In this document: one piece after another, positions 1 through 8,460 of the stretch | Position numbering within the stretch: the stretch's first letter is position 1 | How the letters are laid out: each line of letters starts with the position of its first letter | Source of the DNA: Asterella californica | Taxonomy: Eukaryota; Streptophyta; Marchantiopsida; Marchantiales; Aytoniaceae | Reading direction: 5' to 3' | Assembly: GCA_036924285.1 (NCBI GenBank) | Contig: JAYKYS010000004.1 | Coordinates: forward strand, 1,922,001 to 1,986,000 | Length of the DNA stretch: 64,000 nucleotides | Program-made: the position numbers and the translations under genes | The notes under the pieces: generated by a model | Databases searched by the model: none | Seen by the model: the letters and a program-made list of their open reading frames with translations, nothing else | Told to the model about the DNA's origin: nothing

Positions 1-1
1 G

Positions 2-229
2 ATGCGATCGACGAGTGTTACTGCGCAAACACTGAGCTCTTGTCTATCAGATTGGTGGATGCAAAGGCTTAGAGCGAGACGTGTAGAGTTCGACAATCCT
101 TGGACATCATGGGATGCATTAGGAGAGAATGTGGAGCTTGCAGCTAGGATAGCAGGAGTTTTTCACACAATGGAGGTGGAGGTTGTTGATAGTGAACAGA
201 AGGAAACTGCTCTAGAGGCTGCAAGATAG
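2..229 (+). pseudogene. Element A copy 1: linker between methyltransferase and RT
   Basis: An open frame of 75 codons homologous to the segment at 7249-7497 on the other strand; shared blocks include PWTSWD, VELAAR and ALEAAR/APEAAR. It ends in TAG at 227-229, followed by CAG TCA, exactly as in the second copy. The frame continues downstream in phase toward RT, but in this copy a TGA near 288 replaces a Trp codon. No domain is recognised in the linker itself. It most likely joins the methyltransferase to the polymerase. Confidence 0.7.
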
Positions 230-235
230 CAGTCA
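227..235 (+). promoter_or_regulatory. Candidate leaky stop (TAG CAG TCA), copy 1
   Basis: TAG is followed by CAGTCA, which fits the CARYYA context of tobamovirus-type readthrough stops. The same nine bases occur at the homologous place in the minus-strand copy (7251-7243), with the reading frame open into RT on the far side in that copy. Confidence 0.5.
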
Positions 236-1250
236 ACGACTTCGTCTTCTACCTCTAGCATGGTGACAGAAGATACTTGAGAGTCGGAGATTGGACCCAA
301 GCTTATAAGAGAAGAGAGACGAAGAGTTCAGAGATTCCTGAAGAGCTACAAGAATAATTGTACTTTTAGTATGAAAGATTTGTGTACCTCGAAAAGACCA
401 AGTATACTGATCGACTTGACTAGTGACACGTCAATCTTTCGAAGTCCCTACATGTACAATAACATGGAGAGAGCCTTGATCCAGAGTAGGACTCAAGACT
501 TGTTGGAGGTTGGGTTGGTGGAGATGTCGCATGAAGAGTATGCATCTGTCATAGTTATGCTAGCAAAGATATGTATTACAACTACAAGAATAGACGGATG
601 TGTGGAGACTATCGTCCTATCAATTGAGAGACGAAGTCTCATAAGTATGTCATGATGACATCTGAGGAAATCTTTGATTCAGTGGGGCATGTGAAGGTCT
701 TCAATACTTTGGTCCTTCGAGCAGGGTATCATTAGTTGCCGGTGAGAGGATAAATCCAAGACAACATTCTAAGGAATTGACTCTCACGGCAAGGATTGTG
801 TATATCAGTGACGGTTCTTATCATTTGGTTGAAGAACGTCTCTATCGAGTTCCAAAAAAGATGGACATGATCCTAGCAGGACTGGATTTTGTTCAATGTT
901 ATATTGATGACATCTTAGTCTATTGTGCTACAATGGAGGAGCACAAGAGACACTTACGAGATGTGTTCGAACGGTTGAGAGCTCATGGGTTGAAGTTACA
1001 CTTTGGGAACTGTAAGTTCTTCCATGAGTTGATAGAGTATCTGGGCCACACCATCTATCCAAGTGGGTTGGGTGTTCAACAGATGAAGATTGAGATTATT
1101 GCACATATCTCATGTCCCACATATACGAGTCAAGTTCGGGTTTTCTTGGTTTGGTGAACTTCTATCATCGATACGTGAAGGAGTTTAGTACAATTGCAAA
1201 GCCATTGACCAAGCTTATGAAGTGGACCAGGAGTGGCAGCGGAGAGATGT
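230..1250 (+). pseudogene. Element A copy 1: reverse transcriptase relic
   Basis: Pieces in several frames match the RT of the minus-strand copy. At 371-655 lies the fingers region, with DTSIFRSPY and MERALIQSRTQDLLE. At 850-1130 lies the palm, with the catalytic CYIDDILVY followed by HLRDVFERLRAHGLKLH. The YIDD aspartates survive, but stops and small indels separate the blocks, including several in the thumb region after 1150. RT would copy the element RNA into cDNA in the cytoplasmic particle. This copy cannot do so. Confidence 0.85.
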
Positions 1251-1279
1251 GTAGGAGCAATTTTTGTAGAGCTCAAGGA

Positions 1280-1745
1280 TAGGTTGACATCTGCTCTCAT
1301 CTTGAGGAGATCCGTTAGGGTGAGTCCCTTTCAACTGCAATTGGAGTATGTTAGGACTTGGAGCAGTGCTGACTCAACATGATGATGAGAAAAATGAGTC
1401 CGTGATGAAATATGCTAGTCGCTCCAACAATTCGACGAAGATGAGATATAGTTCGTATGAGGAAGAGTGTTTGACAGCAGTGTAGGTTGTTGCACACTTC
1501 TGATGTTATATGTTTGAGAACTCCTTTACTCTCATCATTGATCACTAGCCGCTCAAGTGGTTGATGGAGTTGATAAGCTTACAAAAAAGCTTACATGATG
1601 GGCTCTGATCTTATAAGAGTATGCTTCCAGGTAGTGCATAGACATGGAGTTGCAAACCTAGATGTCGATAGGTTGAAATACATGCACGAGTCAACATGAT
1701 CAAACTAGAGCTCGATGGCATGACGAGGACAATATTGATGACGTG
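1280..1745 (+). pseudogene. Element A copy 1: RNase H relic
   Basis: Recognisable only by alignment to 5456-6181 on the other strand. Surviving blocks encode the equivalents of the conserved RNase H segments around AETRYSSYERECL, PFTLITDHQPLKWL and QVVHRHGVANLDADRLSR, but each is broken by stops such as TAG for Trp and TGA for Arg. RNase H removes the RNA strand during reverse transcription. There is no usable open frame here. Confidence 0.75.
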
Positions 1746-1749
1746 GTAT

Positions 1750-2640
1750 GCACATCCGATGTGTAGTAGTTTGTCGCACGATGTGTGGTTTGTGATCGAG
1801 TACGAGCATCATTTAATGCTCCTACTCCACAGTTACATCCCTTCTCAGTTATGGGATCTGGTTATCATTGGAGCTTGGATTTTACGGGATCCTTATCGTT
1901 GACTATACGTCACCTCCGGTATGTGTTGGTGATGATAGAGCACTTCTCCAAGTGGATTGAGTTGATGACATTACTGGACAAGACGAGTGAAGGGACATCA
2001 TATGCGTTCTTAGATCGAGTGCTGAGTCGTTTTGGAGCACCAGCTGCAGTGGGACCAAGGTACAGAGTTTCTTGGTGAGTTTCAGATCTTGTGTGATCAG
2101 GCACTGATTGATCGTCGGATTACATCTCGAGATCATCTTGAGGCGGATGGTTTGACAGAGAAGGTTGTTCAAACGGTGAAGGGAGGATTGTGCAAGTATG
2201 GCTTGCAGAAGGACTACTTGGGAGACTGAAATATGCAGTTACCATAATTGGCTATGGACTATCAGTTTAGTTGACAAGCATCTTTGGCTTCCTTCTCATC
2301 GTATTTTCTATTTTATGACTGAGATCCAGATCTATCTTCGATCATTCGTCGTGATTCTGCTGAGGTGTTGAATCTTGATGATCCGGATATGTGGGTGAGA
2401 GCATGTTCTCAACGAGCTGAGACATTTTGGAGAGTTATGTCTTTGACTTTTGATAGCGATTGCTCAAGATAAATACAAGTTGCGATATGTGATTATTCGA
2501 GAAGGAGATTATCGACCATCGATTCGCAAGTTTCATTTTGATGATTATATCTGTCTGCAGCAGACTGCACCAATGACGTTGGATGTGATCACATGACGCA
2601 CTATTTTACGAGTGTATGAGGTGTTACCTTTTGGAGTACT
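1750..2640 (+). pseudogene. Element A copy 1: integrase relic
   Basis: Homologous to the integrase at 4382-5431. The zinc-binding Cys pair region (VCDRVRASFNAPTPQLHP, 1787-1840), the first catalytic Asp block (SLDFTG), the second block (GTEFLGEF) and the glutamate block (DHLEADGLTEKVVQT) can all be read, but in at least three frames. A small deletion near 2050 removes part of the second Asp block, so that TDQGTEF is lost as a continuous motif. The C-terminal part to about 2600 matches the YIYLQQTAPTTLDV region of the other copy. Confidence 0.85.
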
Positions 2641-2917
2641 TATGTTAGAGGACTATGATGGTGTTGTTTGGAAGGACCATGTGCGTAATTGCGTGCCATG
2701 TCATCTTTCAAACATCGATGGTACTGTTGATCCAAGCTTAGCGGTTGTAGGCGCGAGCTTGAGGTGTATGTTGTGTAGGTCTGCTAGTGGAGCAGTCCAT
2801 ATGTTGGTGTGCGATGTTGGTATTGTTCGAGAGGTTGTCTTTGATGTATATAGCATGGATAGCCGATTAGATTTTTACGTGATATGGATTGCAGACAGAC
2901 GACTAACTATGGAATGA
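2612..2917 (+). pseudogene. Element A copy 1: PHD finger remnant
   Basis: An open frame continuing from the integrase tail. It carries the paired-Cys segment RNCVPCH and the first zinc-ligand pair CMLCRSASG, then MLVCD, matching the PHD finger at 4125-4349. The rest of the finger (WHMSC, the PPL loop and the final W-C-x2-C) is missing. Relative to the other copy there is an internal deletion of roughly 50 bases between 'gaggttg' and 'gatgtatatagc'. The Trp codon in GVVWKDH is intact here but mutated to TGA in the other copy, so the domain was originally fused in frame to the integrase. Confidence 0.75.
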
Positions 2918-3016
2918 TGCAGCACTCGATCTCTTGATCCTTGCACCCACGAAGATGTATATCACGTAGTTGAGATCTGGAGTTAGATGGACCTAATCGT
3001 CAGTTAAGAGGGCGAT

Positions 3017-3425
3017 TGTGATACACTTGTGTATGTGTATGACATCGTTCATGTGTTATGTGTATATGTGGTGTATCTATGACAGTGATGTATGTTATGT
3101 AACAATGTGTATGTGCACGACAGCTGCCACTTAAGTTTAGCACCTCGGCTAGGTTGACTGAGTACGTAGTGGTTAGTCCCGGTAAGGCTGTTAGTGCCGT
3201 TAGGACGAGTTCTTGGGCTAACCTCACAAGGGATATACTTCATAAGTAGGGCTTGTAGGCTTTAGTTCTTCCAGTTGAACCTTCAAGCTCTTGGCTATGA
3301 TTGATAGTCTTGGTGAGCGTAATCTGGAAATCTGGATTCTCTTATGCACAGAGTAGATTTGGCTCGACTTTAGTGTTTGTGTAGTGCCGGTTGGTATGGT
3401 GGAGAGAGTTCAGATCATTATTATT
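3017..3425 (+). repeat. Element A copy 1: 3' LTR
   Basis: Begins with TGTGATACACTTG directly after a purine-rich tract (aagagggcgat). It is homologous to the minus-strand sequence 3953-3548. Two blocks can be separated: unit 'A' (about 108 bases, 3017-3124, rich in TGTGTATG) and unit 'B' (about 290 bases, 3125-3425). The right boundary is uncertain because TGTGATACACTTGTG recurs at about 3426-3440, just before the sequence flips orientation. Confidence 0.7.
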
Positions 3426-3440
3426 GTGATACACTTGTGT

Positions 3441-3546
3441 TTGTTGTCGTGCGCATACACATGCTACACAACATACATCGCTGTCAGAGATACACCACAC
3501 ATACACATAACACATGGACGATGTCATACACATACACAAGTGTACC
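3441..3546 (-). repeat. Extra unit A, inverted, at the junction of the two element A copies
   Basis: A further copy of the roughly 108-base unit A, in minus orientation, between the two 3' LTRs. It reads as the reverse complement of 3017-3124. The bases to its left (TGTGATACACTTGTG) are again the start of unit A in plus orientation, so the axis of the inverted arrangement lies near 3440. Confidence 0.75.
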
Positions 3547-3547
3547 A

Positions 3548-3953
3548 CAATAATCTGCATTGAGAAATTACCATCTCCAACACTACAACAAAGATTACTC
3601 ACAAACGGTCAAGCCAAACCCACTCTAAACGCGAAGAGAATCCGGGTTACACTCAACTAGACTATCCACCATAGCCTGGAGCTTGAAGGCTCAACTCGAA
3701 GAACTAAGGTCTCCAAGCCCTACCTGCGAAGTTTATCCCTAGTGGCTCTCCCACCAACTCGTCCTAACGGCACTAACGACCTTACCGGGATGCGCCACTT
3801 CGCACTCGGTCAACCTAGCCGAGGTGCCCAAACTGACGTGACAGCTGTCGTGCGCATACACATCGCTACACAACATACATCGCTGTCAGAGATACACCAG
3901 ACATACACATAACACATAGACGATGTCATACACATACACAAGTGTACCACAAT
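3548..3953 (-). repeat. Element A copy 2: 3' LTR
   Basis: On the minus strand the LTR starts at 3953 with TGTGGTACACTTG, directly after the G-rich tract AGTTAGGGGGGCGAT, which fits a polypurine tract. It consists of unit A (3953-3844) followed by unit B (3843-3548). Unit B recurs as 22320-22029 at the other end of the element with few differences, which defines these as the LTR pair. LTR ends are not perfectly delimited. Confidence 0.75.
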
Positions 3954-4124
3954 CGCCCCCCTAACTGACGGTTAGGTCCCTCTAACTCCAGATAGCTCCA
4001 TATCCTAACTACGTGATACACACCTTCATGGGTGCAAGGATCAAGAGGCCGGGTGCTACATCGCCCCATCGTTAGTCGCCTGTCTGCAATCCATACCACG
4101 CAAAGATCTAATCGACTATCTCCG

Positions 4125-4349
4125 CTATATACATCGAGGACAAACCCACCGTCCAGTAGGAACTACACTGAGAGGTGGAGTCAAACATGACATGTGCCAA
4201 CCTCTCGAACAACCATCACACACCAACATACGGGCTGCTCCACCAGCAGACCCACACAACATACACCTCAAGCCCGCGCGTACAACTTCTAAGCTTGGGT
4301 CAACGGTACCATCAATGTTGGGAAGATGACATGACGCGCAATTACGCAC
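4125..4349 (-). pseudogene. PHD finger at the C-terminus of element A integrase
   Basis: A complete C4HC3 PHD finger. It has CMLC, an 11-residue spacer, CDGC, WHMSC, a 14-residue loop containing TPPL and GRW, and a final CPRC, with the hallmark Trp two residues before the last Cys pair. PHD fingers read the state of the histone H3 tail, usually K4. It follows the integrase tail and an additional RNCASCH pair, and is closed by TAG. In this copy a TGA (Trp codon in the sibling copy) separates it from the integrase, and the integrase frame has also slipped, so it is no longer translated as a fusion. Ty3/Gypsy chromoviruses carry a chromodomain at this position; no chromodomain is seen here. Inference: the finger steers integration to, or away from, particular chromatin. 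Confidence 0.9.
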
Positions 4350-4381
4350 ATGGTCCTTTCACACAACACCATCACGGCCCT

Positions 4382-5431
4382 CTAACATGAGTACTCCAGA
4401 AGGTAACACCTCTCGCACTCTAAAATAGTGCGCCATGCGGTCACATCCAACGTCGTCGGTGCGGTCTGCTGTAGATAGATATAATCGCCAGGATGAAACC
4501 TGCGAATCGACGGTCGATAACCTCCTCCTCGGATAGTCGCATATCGCAACGTGTCTCTATGCTGAGCAATCGTTAGGTTCTCAAAAGCCATAGGCATAAC
4601 TCTCCGAAATGTCTCTGCTCGTTGAGAACATGCTCTCACCCACATATCCGGGTCATCAAGGTCCAGCACCTCAGCAGAATCACGACGAATGACCGAAGGT
4701 AGATCTGGATCTCGACCATACAATAGAAAATACGGTGAGAAGAAAGCCAAAGACGCTTGTCGGCTGAAACGGCAACCCGTAGCCAACCATGGTAACTGCA
4801 CATCCCAGTCTCCCAAGTGGCTCTTCTGCAAGCCATACTTGCACAATCCTCTCTTCACCGTCTGAACTACCCTCTCCGCCAAACCATCCGCCTCAAGATG
4901 ATCTCGAGATGTAGTCCGATGGTCAATCAACGCCTGATCACACAAGGCCTGAAACTCACCAAGGAACTCTGTACCTTGGTCTGTCAACACTTCAGCTGGT
5001 GCTCCAAAACGACTCAATACTCGGTCTAAGAACGCGTACGCCGTCTCTTCACTCGCCTTGTCTGGTAATGCCACCAACTCAATCCACTTGGAGAAGTGCT
5101 CCACCATCACCAACACATACTGGTGGTGACGTACGGTCAACGGTAAGGGTCCCGTAAAATCCAAACTCCAACGGTAACCCAACCCCATAATCGGTAAGGG
5201 GTGTAACTGTGGAGTAGGAGCATTAAACGATGCTCGTACTCGATCACAAACCACACATCGTGCGACAAACTGTTGCACATCGACATGCATACCACGCCAC
5301 CAATACTGTCCTTGGAGTAAGCTATGCGTACACTTCACTCCAAAATGTCTCAACTCTTCATGGACATGTCGTACTAACTGTGCTCTCTGGGATGGATGTG
5401 GCACTATCCGTACCCTCCCATCACCCCACAC
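4382..5431 (-). pseudogene. Element A copy 2: integrase
   Basis: Open over 349 codons. The N-terminal zinc-binding region has HVHEELRHFG and then CVVCD (about residues 22-72). The catalytic core has SLDFTGPLP, LTDQGTEFLGEF and DHLEADGLAERVVQT, giving the D, D and E residues with 34 residues between the second Asp and the Glu. The C-terminal domain runs through FHPGDYIYLQQTAP. Integrase inserts the cDNA into the host chromosome. The last 12 or so residues are out of frame relative to the sibling copy, which continues directly into the PHD finger, so this end is frameshifted. Upstream it is joined to the RNase H segment. Confidence 0.92.
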
Positions 5432-5455
5432 TCGAAGTACATGTCGTCCTTCTCG

Positions 5456-6181
5456 TCAAAATCTCTTCGTTCGTTGAAGGACACGTTCTCGCTCCTTGGC
5501 ACTTAATGTGCCTACTACCACACCAGTACGTAGATACTCCATCACGGTCACATCATCATGGATATCTCGCTGATCTGGAACACCATCTCCACCCTCAGGA
5601 TCTGGAGACTCATCATCTACTCTCTTATCAGAGAAAGATACGACTTGGCCCTCCATACTAGAGTTCATGGCCAACACACAAAGAAAGGCAGATGCATGCC
5701 ACCCTGGCACTATCTCCTCATCAACCTCGTCATGCCATCGAGCCCCAGTCTGATCATGCTGACTCGTGCACGGGTTGCGACTCAACCTATCGGCATCTAG
5801 GTTTGCAACTCCATGTCTATGTACTACTTGGAAGTCATACTCCTGTAAGATCAGAGCCCATCGTGCAAGCTTCCCTGTAAGCTTGTCGGACTCCATCAAC
5901 CACTTGAGCGGCTGGTGATCAGTGATGAGAGTAAAGGGGTTCCCAAACAGATAACATCGAAAGTGTGCAACAGCCCACACTGCCGTCAAACACTCTCTCT
6001 CATACGAACTATACCTCGTCTCCGCTGAATTGTTGGAGCGATTGGCATACGCCACCACGAACTCCTTTTTCTCATCATCATGCTGAGTCAGCACTGCTCC
6101 AAGTCCCAACATACTCCAATCGGTGTGCAGTTGGAAAGGACGCCCCCTAACGGGTCTCCTCAAGATGGGAGCAGATGTCAA
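5456..6181 (-). pseudogene. Element A copy 2: RNase H
   Basis: An open stretch of 241 codons. RNase H carboxylates are visible in order: Asp in LHTDWSMLGLGAVL, Glu in YSSYERECLTAVWAV, Asp in LITDHQPLKW and Asp in NLDADRLSR. It begins within the connection region (SAPILRRPVRGRPFQLHT) typical of Gypsy polymerases. The C-terminal 100 residues are a linker without a recognised domain, leading to the integrase zinc finger. It is in the right order between RT and integrase. The catalytic set looks intact, but the flanking RT is broken. Confidence 0.9.
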
Positions 6182-6229
6182 CGTATCCTTGAGCTCTACA
6201 AAAGCTCGCTCCTGCTCATCTCCTCACTG

Positions 6230-7218
6230 TCACTCCTGGTCCACCTTCATCAGCTTGGTCAACGGCTTCGCAATTGCACTAAACCCTTTCACGTATCGCC
6301 GATAGAAGTTCGTCAAACCAACAAATGCTCGAACTCGACTCACATCTGTGGGGCGTGGGATACGTGCAATAGCCTCAACCTTCGTCTGTTGAACACCCAA
6401 TCCACCTGGATAGATGGTGTGGCCCAGATACTCTACCAACTCTGGAAGAACTTACACTTCCCAGGGTGTAACTTCAACCCATGAGCTCTCAACCGCTCAA
6501 ACACATCCCGTAAGTGTCTCTCGTGCTCCTCCACTGTAGCACTATAGACTAAGATGTCGTCAATATAACATCTGACAAAATCCAATCTTGCTAGGATTCT
6601 GTCCATCACCCTCTGGAACTCAGCAGGGGCGTTCTTCAACCCAAATGGTAAGAACCTCCACTAATACAAACAATCCTTGCCGCGAGAGTCAATTCCTCAG
6701 AATGCTGTCTTGGACTTATCTTCTTCTCTCACTGGCAACTGATGATACCCTGCTCGAAGATCCAAAGTACTGAAGACCTTCATATGCCCCACTGCATCAA
6801 AGATCTCCTAAGGTGTCGGCACGGTATACTTATCGGACTTCGTCTGTCGATTGATAGGACGGTAGTCTCCACACATCCGCCTATCCGTGTAGTTGCCATA
6901 CATATCCTTCTTGGCTGGCATAACTGTGGCAGATGCATACTCTCCATGCGACATCTCCACCAACCCAGCCTCCAACAAGTCTTGAGTCTGACTCTGGATC
7001 AAGGCTCTCTCCATGTCACTGTACTTGTAAGGACGTCGAAAGATTGACGTGTCATTAGCCAAGTCGATCCGTATACCAAGTCTCTTCAAGGTACCCAAAT
7101 CCTTCGTACTGAAGGCAAAACAATTCCTGTAGCTCTTCAGGAATCTTTGGACTCTTCGTCTCTCCTCTCCTATAAGCTTGGGTCCAATCTCCGGCTCCCA
7201 AGTATCCTCTGTCACCAT
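6230..7218 (-). pseudogene. Element A copy 2: reverse transcriptase
   Basis: RT is spread over three open pieces. 7218-6808 encodes the fingers with IDLANDTSIFRRPYKYSD and MCGDYRPIN. 6639-6433 encodes the palm with KNAPAEFQRVMD and the catalytic CYIDDILVY. 6439-6230 encodes the thumb with VEYLGHTIYPGGLGVQQTK and FVGLTNFYRRYVKGFS. A TAG at 6810-6808 corresponds to GAG in the sibling copy, a TGA and a TAG near 6690 and 6660 replace Trp and Gln codons, and a shift occurs near 6436. The YIDD aspartates are present. RT copies element RNA into DNA. Confidence 0.92.
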
Positions 7219-7242
7219 GCTAGAGGTAGAAGACGAAGTCGT

Positions 7243-7251
7243 TGACTGCTA
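7243..7251 (-). promoter_or_regulatory. Candidate leaky stop (TAG CAG TCA), copy 2
   Basis: TAG followed by CAGTCA, matching the CARYYA consensus for readthrough of TAG known from tobamoviruses. It is the only stop I find at the same position in both element A copies. All other stops I compared in this copy are private. The frame is open into RT beyond it. This is a candidate translational switch between the upstream products (Gag, protease, DNMT) and the polymerase. Confidence 0.5.
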
Positions 7252-7497
7252 TCTTGCAGCCTCTGGAGCAGTTTTCTTCTGCTCACCACCAACAACCTCC
7301 ACCGCTACTGTGCGAAAAACTTCTGCAGTTCTAGCTGCAAGCTCCACACTCTCTCCTATGACATCCCATGATGTCCAAGGATGACGAACTCCACGTGCCT
7401 CGCCCCCAACCTTTGCCTCCACCGACCCGGTAGGCAAAGAGCTCAAGAGTGCTCGAGCAGTAACACCCGTCGATCGCATCCGACGCTGCTCAGCCAA
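7249..7497 (-). pseudogene. Element A copy 2: linker from methyltransferase to RT, ending in TAG
   Basis: Continues the methyltransferase after a one-base shift near 7498: read in this frame, the sequence following the motif X block LGQAMDLNCLTW becomes LAEQRRMRSTGV. The 82-codon linker (PWTSWD, VELAARTAEVF, GGEQKKTAPEAAR) ends in TAG at 7251-7249, and the same frame then runs into RT without another stop until 6808. The linker is homologous to 2-229 of the plus-strand copy, which stops at the same codon. Confidence 0.75.
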
Positions 7498-8460
7498 TCC
7501 ATGTCAAGCAATTCAAGTCCATTGCTTGACCCAATACTTGATGACGTGAAGTCTCTGACACCGAAGATACTGCCGTCGTACCCGTAGCGAAACCCATCGC
7601 TCGCTCTCTCTCATCGGCATTGAGCTCCACCAACTGCCGTAATTGAGCATCCCACACAAGTCCAGGTCCTCCATCTCTGTAAGCATGTGACGCTGAAAAG
7701 CTTACCAAAGTGGGTAACGCTATCATGGGCCATCCCACTAGGTTCACCACTGCCATGGGTGACCTATCGACGACTCTCATTACTTGAGATCGTCGTCCTG
7801 CATCCAAGATGCTATCAACCGTGAGATGCGCTGGTCGTCTCACTCCATCGTGTGCGCGCTTAAGCACCTCTCTCGGTAACAAGTTCGTCCACCACAACTG
7901 TGGACGATGTGCACGAGATCCTACTCTCGCTGCATCCAAAAACACTGCTGGTCCAACCCAAGACCGCACTTGGTGCACACTCGCCATCATCTGTGTACGA
8001 GCATCACCCAACAAAGGAACGTTCTCCAAGATGTACGCTGGAGAATCCACCTGATGCATCTGGAGATGTCGTAAGATCCGTAACATCTCCCAGAACATCC
8101 TAGATCGCGGGTCATGTAAACCCTGACCTTTCCCAGCACGCGTATGACCTTGACATGGCCATCCGGCTATCACCAAGTGAATGGTGCCAACAAACGTAAG
8201 ATCCTGCGCCCCCAGCAGCAAAATATCCGACGGTAATGCTTGCTGGTATCCTCTAACAGCTGATATGGGCAACAACTCAGGATATCTCTACACCAAACGT
8301 GCCACATGTCGCAATGAGATGCGTCTCACAATCTCATCTCTCTCCACATACAAGTATCGCTGTACTTGTATGCCTGCCTGCAATATCGCAGCCAAACATG
8401 TGCTGATACCTCCAAACAGCTCCAGCACACATACACCCTCCTCTGGATACTGCCACACAA
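7490..8460 (-). pseudogene. Cytosine-5 DNA methyltransferase domain inside element A
   Basis: Lies between protease and RT. Motif I (SAM binding) reads VLELFGGISTCLAA at 8428-8387, followed by YVERDE, a motif II/III-like acidic residue. Motif IV, with the catalytic Cys, is AGWPCQGHT near 8165-8140, then DPRSRMFWEMLRIL. Motif VI is AYILENVPLLGD. A motif VIII-like block is SRAHRPQLWWTNL. A motif IX/X region has ELNADERERAMGF and VLGQAMDLNCLTW. The AHR...W.NL arrangement recalls DNMT3/DRM-type enzymes more than DNMT1. It would transfer methyl groups from S-adenosylmethionine to cytosine C5. In this copy an in-frame TAG at 8290-8288 and a one-base shift near 7498 break it; the catalytic PCQ is intact. 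It shares one frame with the protease upstream. Confidence 0.9.

Larger units (their letters stand above)
1..3425 (+). mobile_element. Element A copy 1: decayed Ty3/Gypsy element, 3' part
   Basis: This is the 3' two-thirds of an LTR retrotransposon, entering the window inside the linker just upstream of reverse transcriptase and ending with a 3' LTR at about 3017-3425. The order RT, RNase H, integrase identifies Ty3/Gypsy. It aligns throughout with the minus-strand copy at 3548-7497, but carries many stops and frameshifts and clearly cannot make a protein. In a hand-aligned stretch of about 236 bases in the integrase (1803-2040) I count roughly 29 transitions and 4 transversions against the other copy. 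In about 21 of the 29 transitions this copy has the A or T. Its Gag, protease and methyltransferase would lie to the left of base 1. Confidence 0.9.

Noticed and set aside
3017..3953. CRISPR-like or satellite array from the repeated TGTGTATG units
   Set aside because: The units are LTR segments in both orientations, without regular spacers.
4125..5431. Chromodomain at the end of element A integrase
   Set aside because: No chromodomain aromatic cage or fold signature is visible. The C-terminal module is a PHD finger.
7490..8460. Host DNMT gene interrupted by retroelements
   Set aside because: No introns, same frame as the retroelement protease on one side and continuous with the RT linker on the other, and the linker is repeated in a second element copy. 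It belongs to the element.
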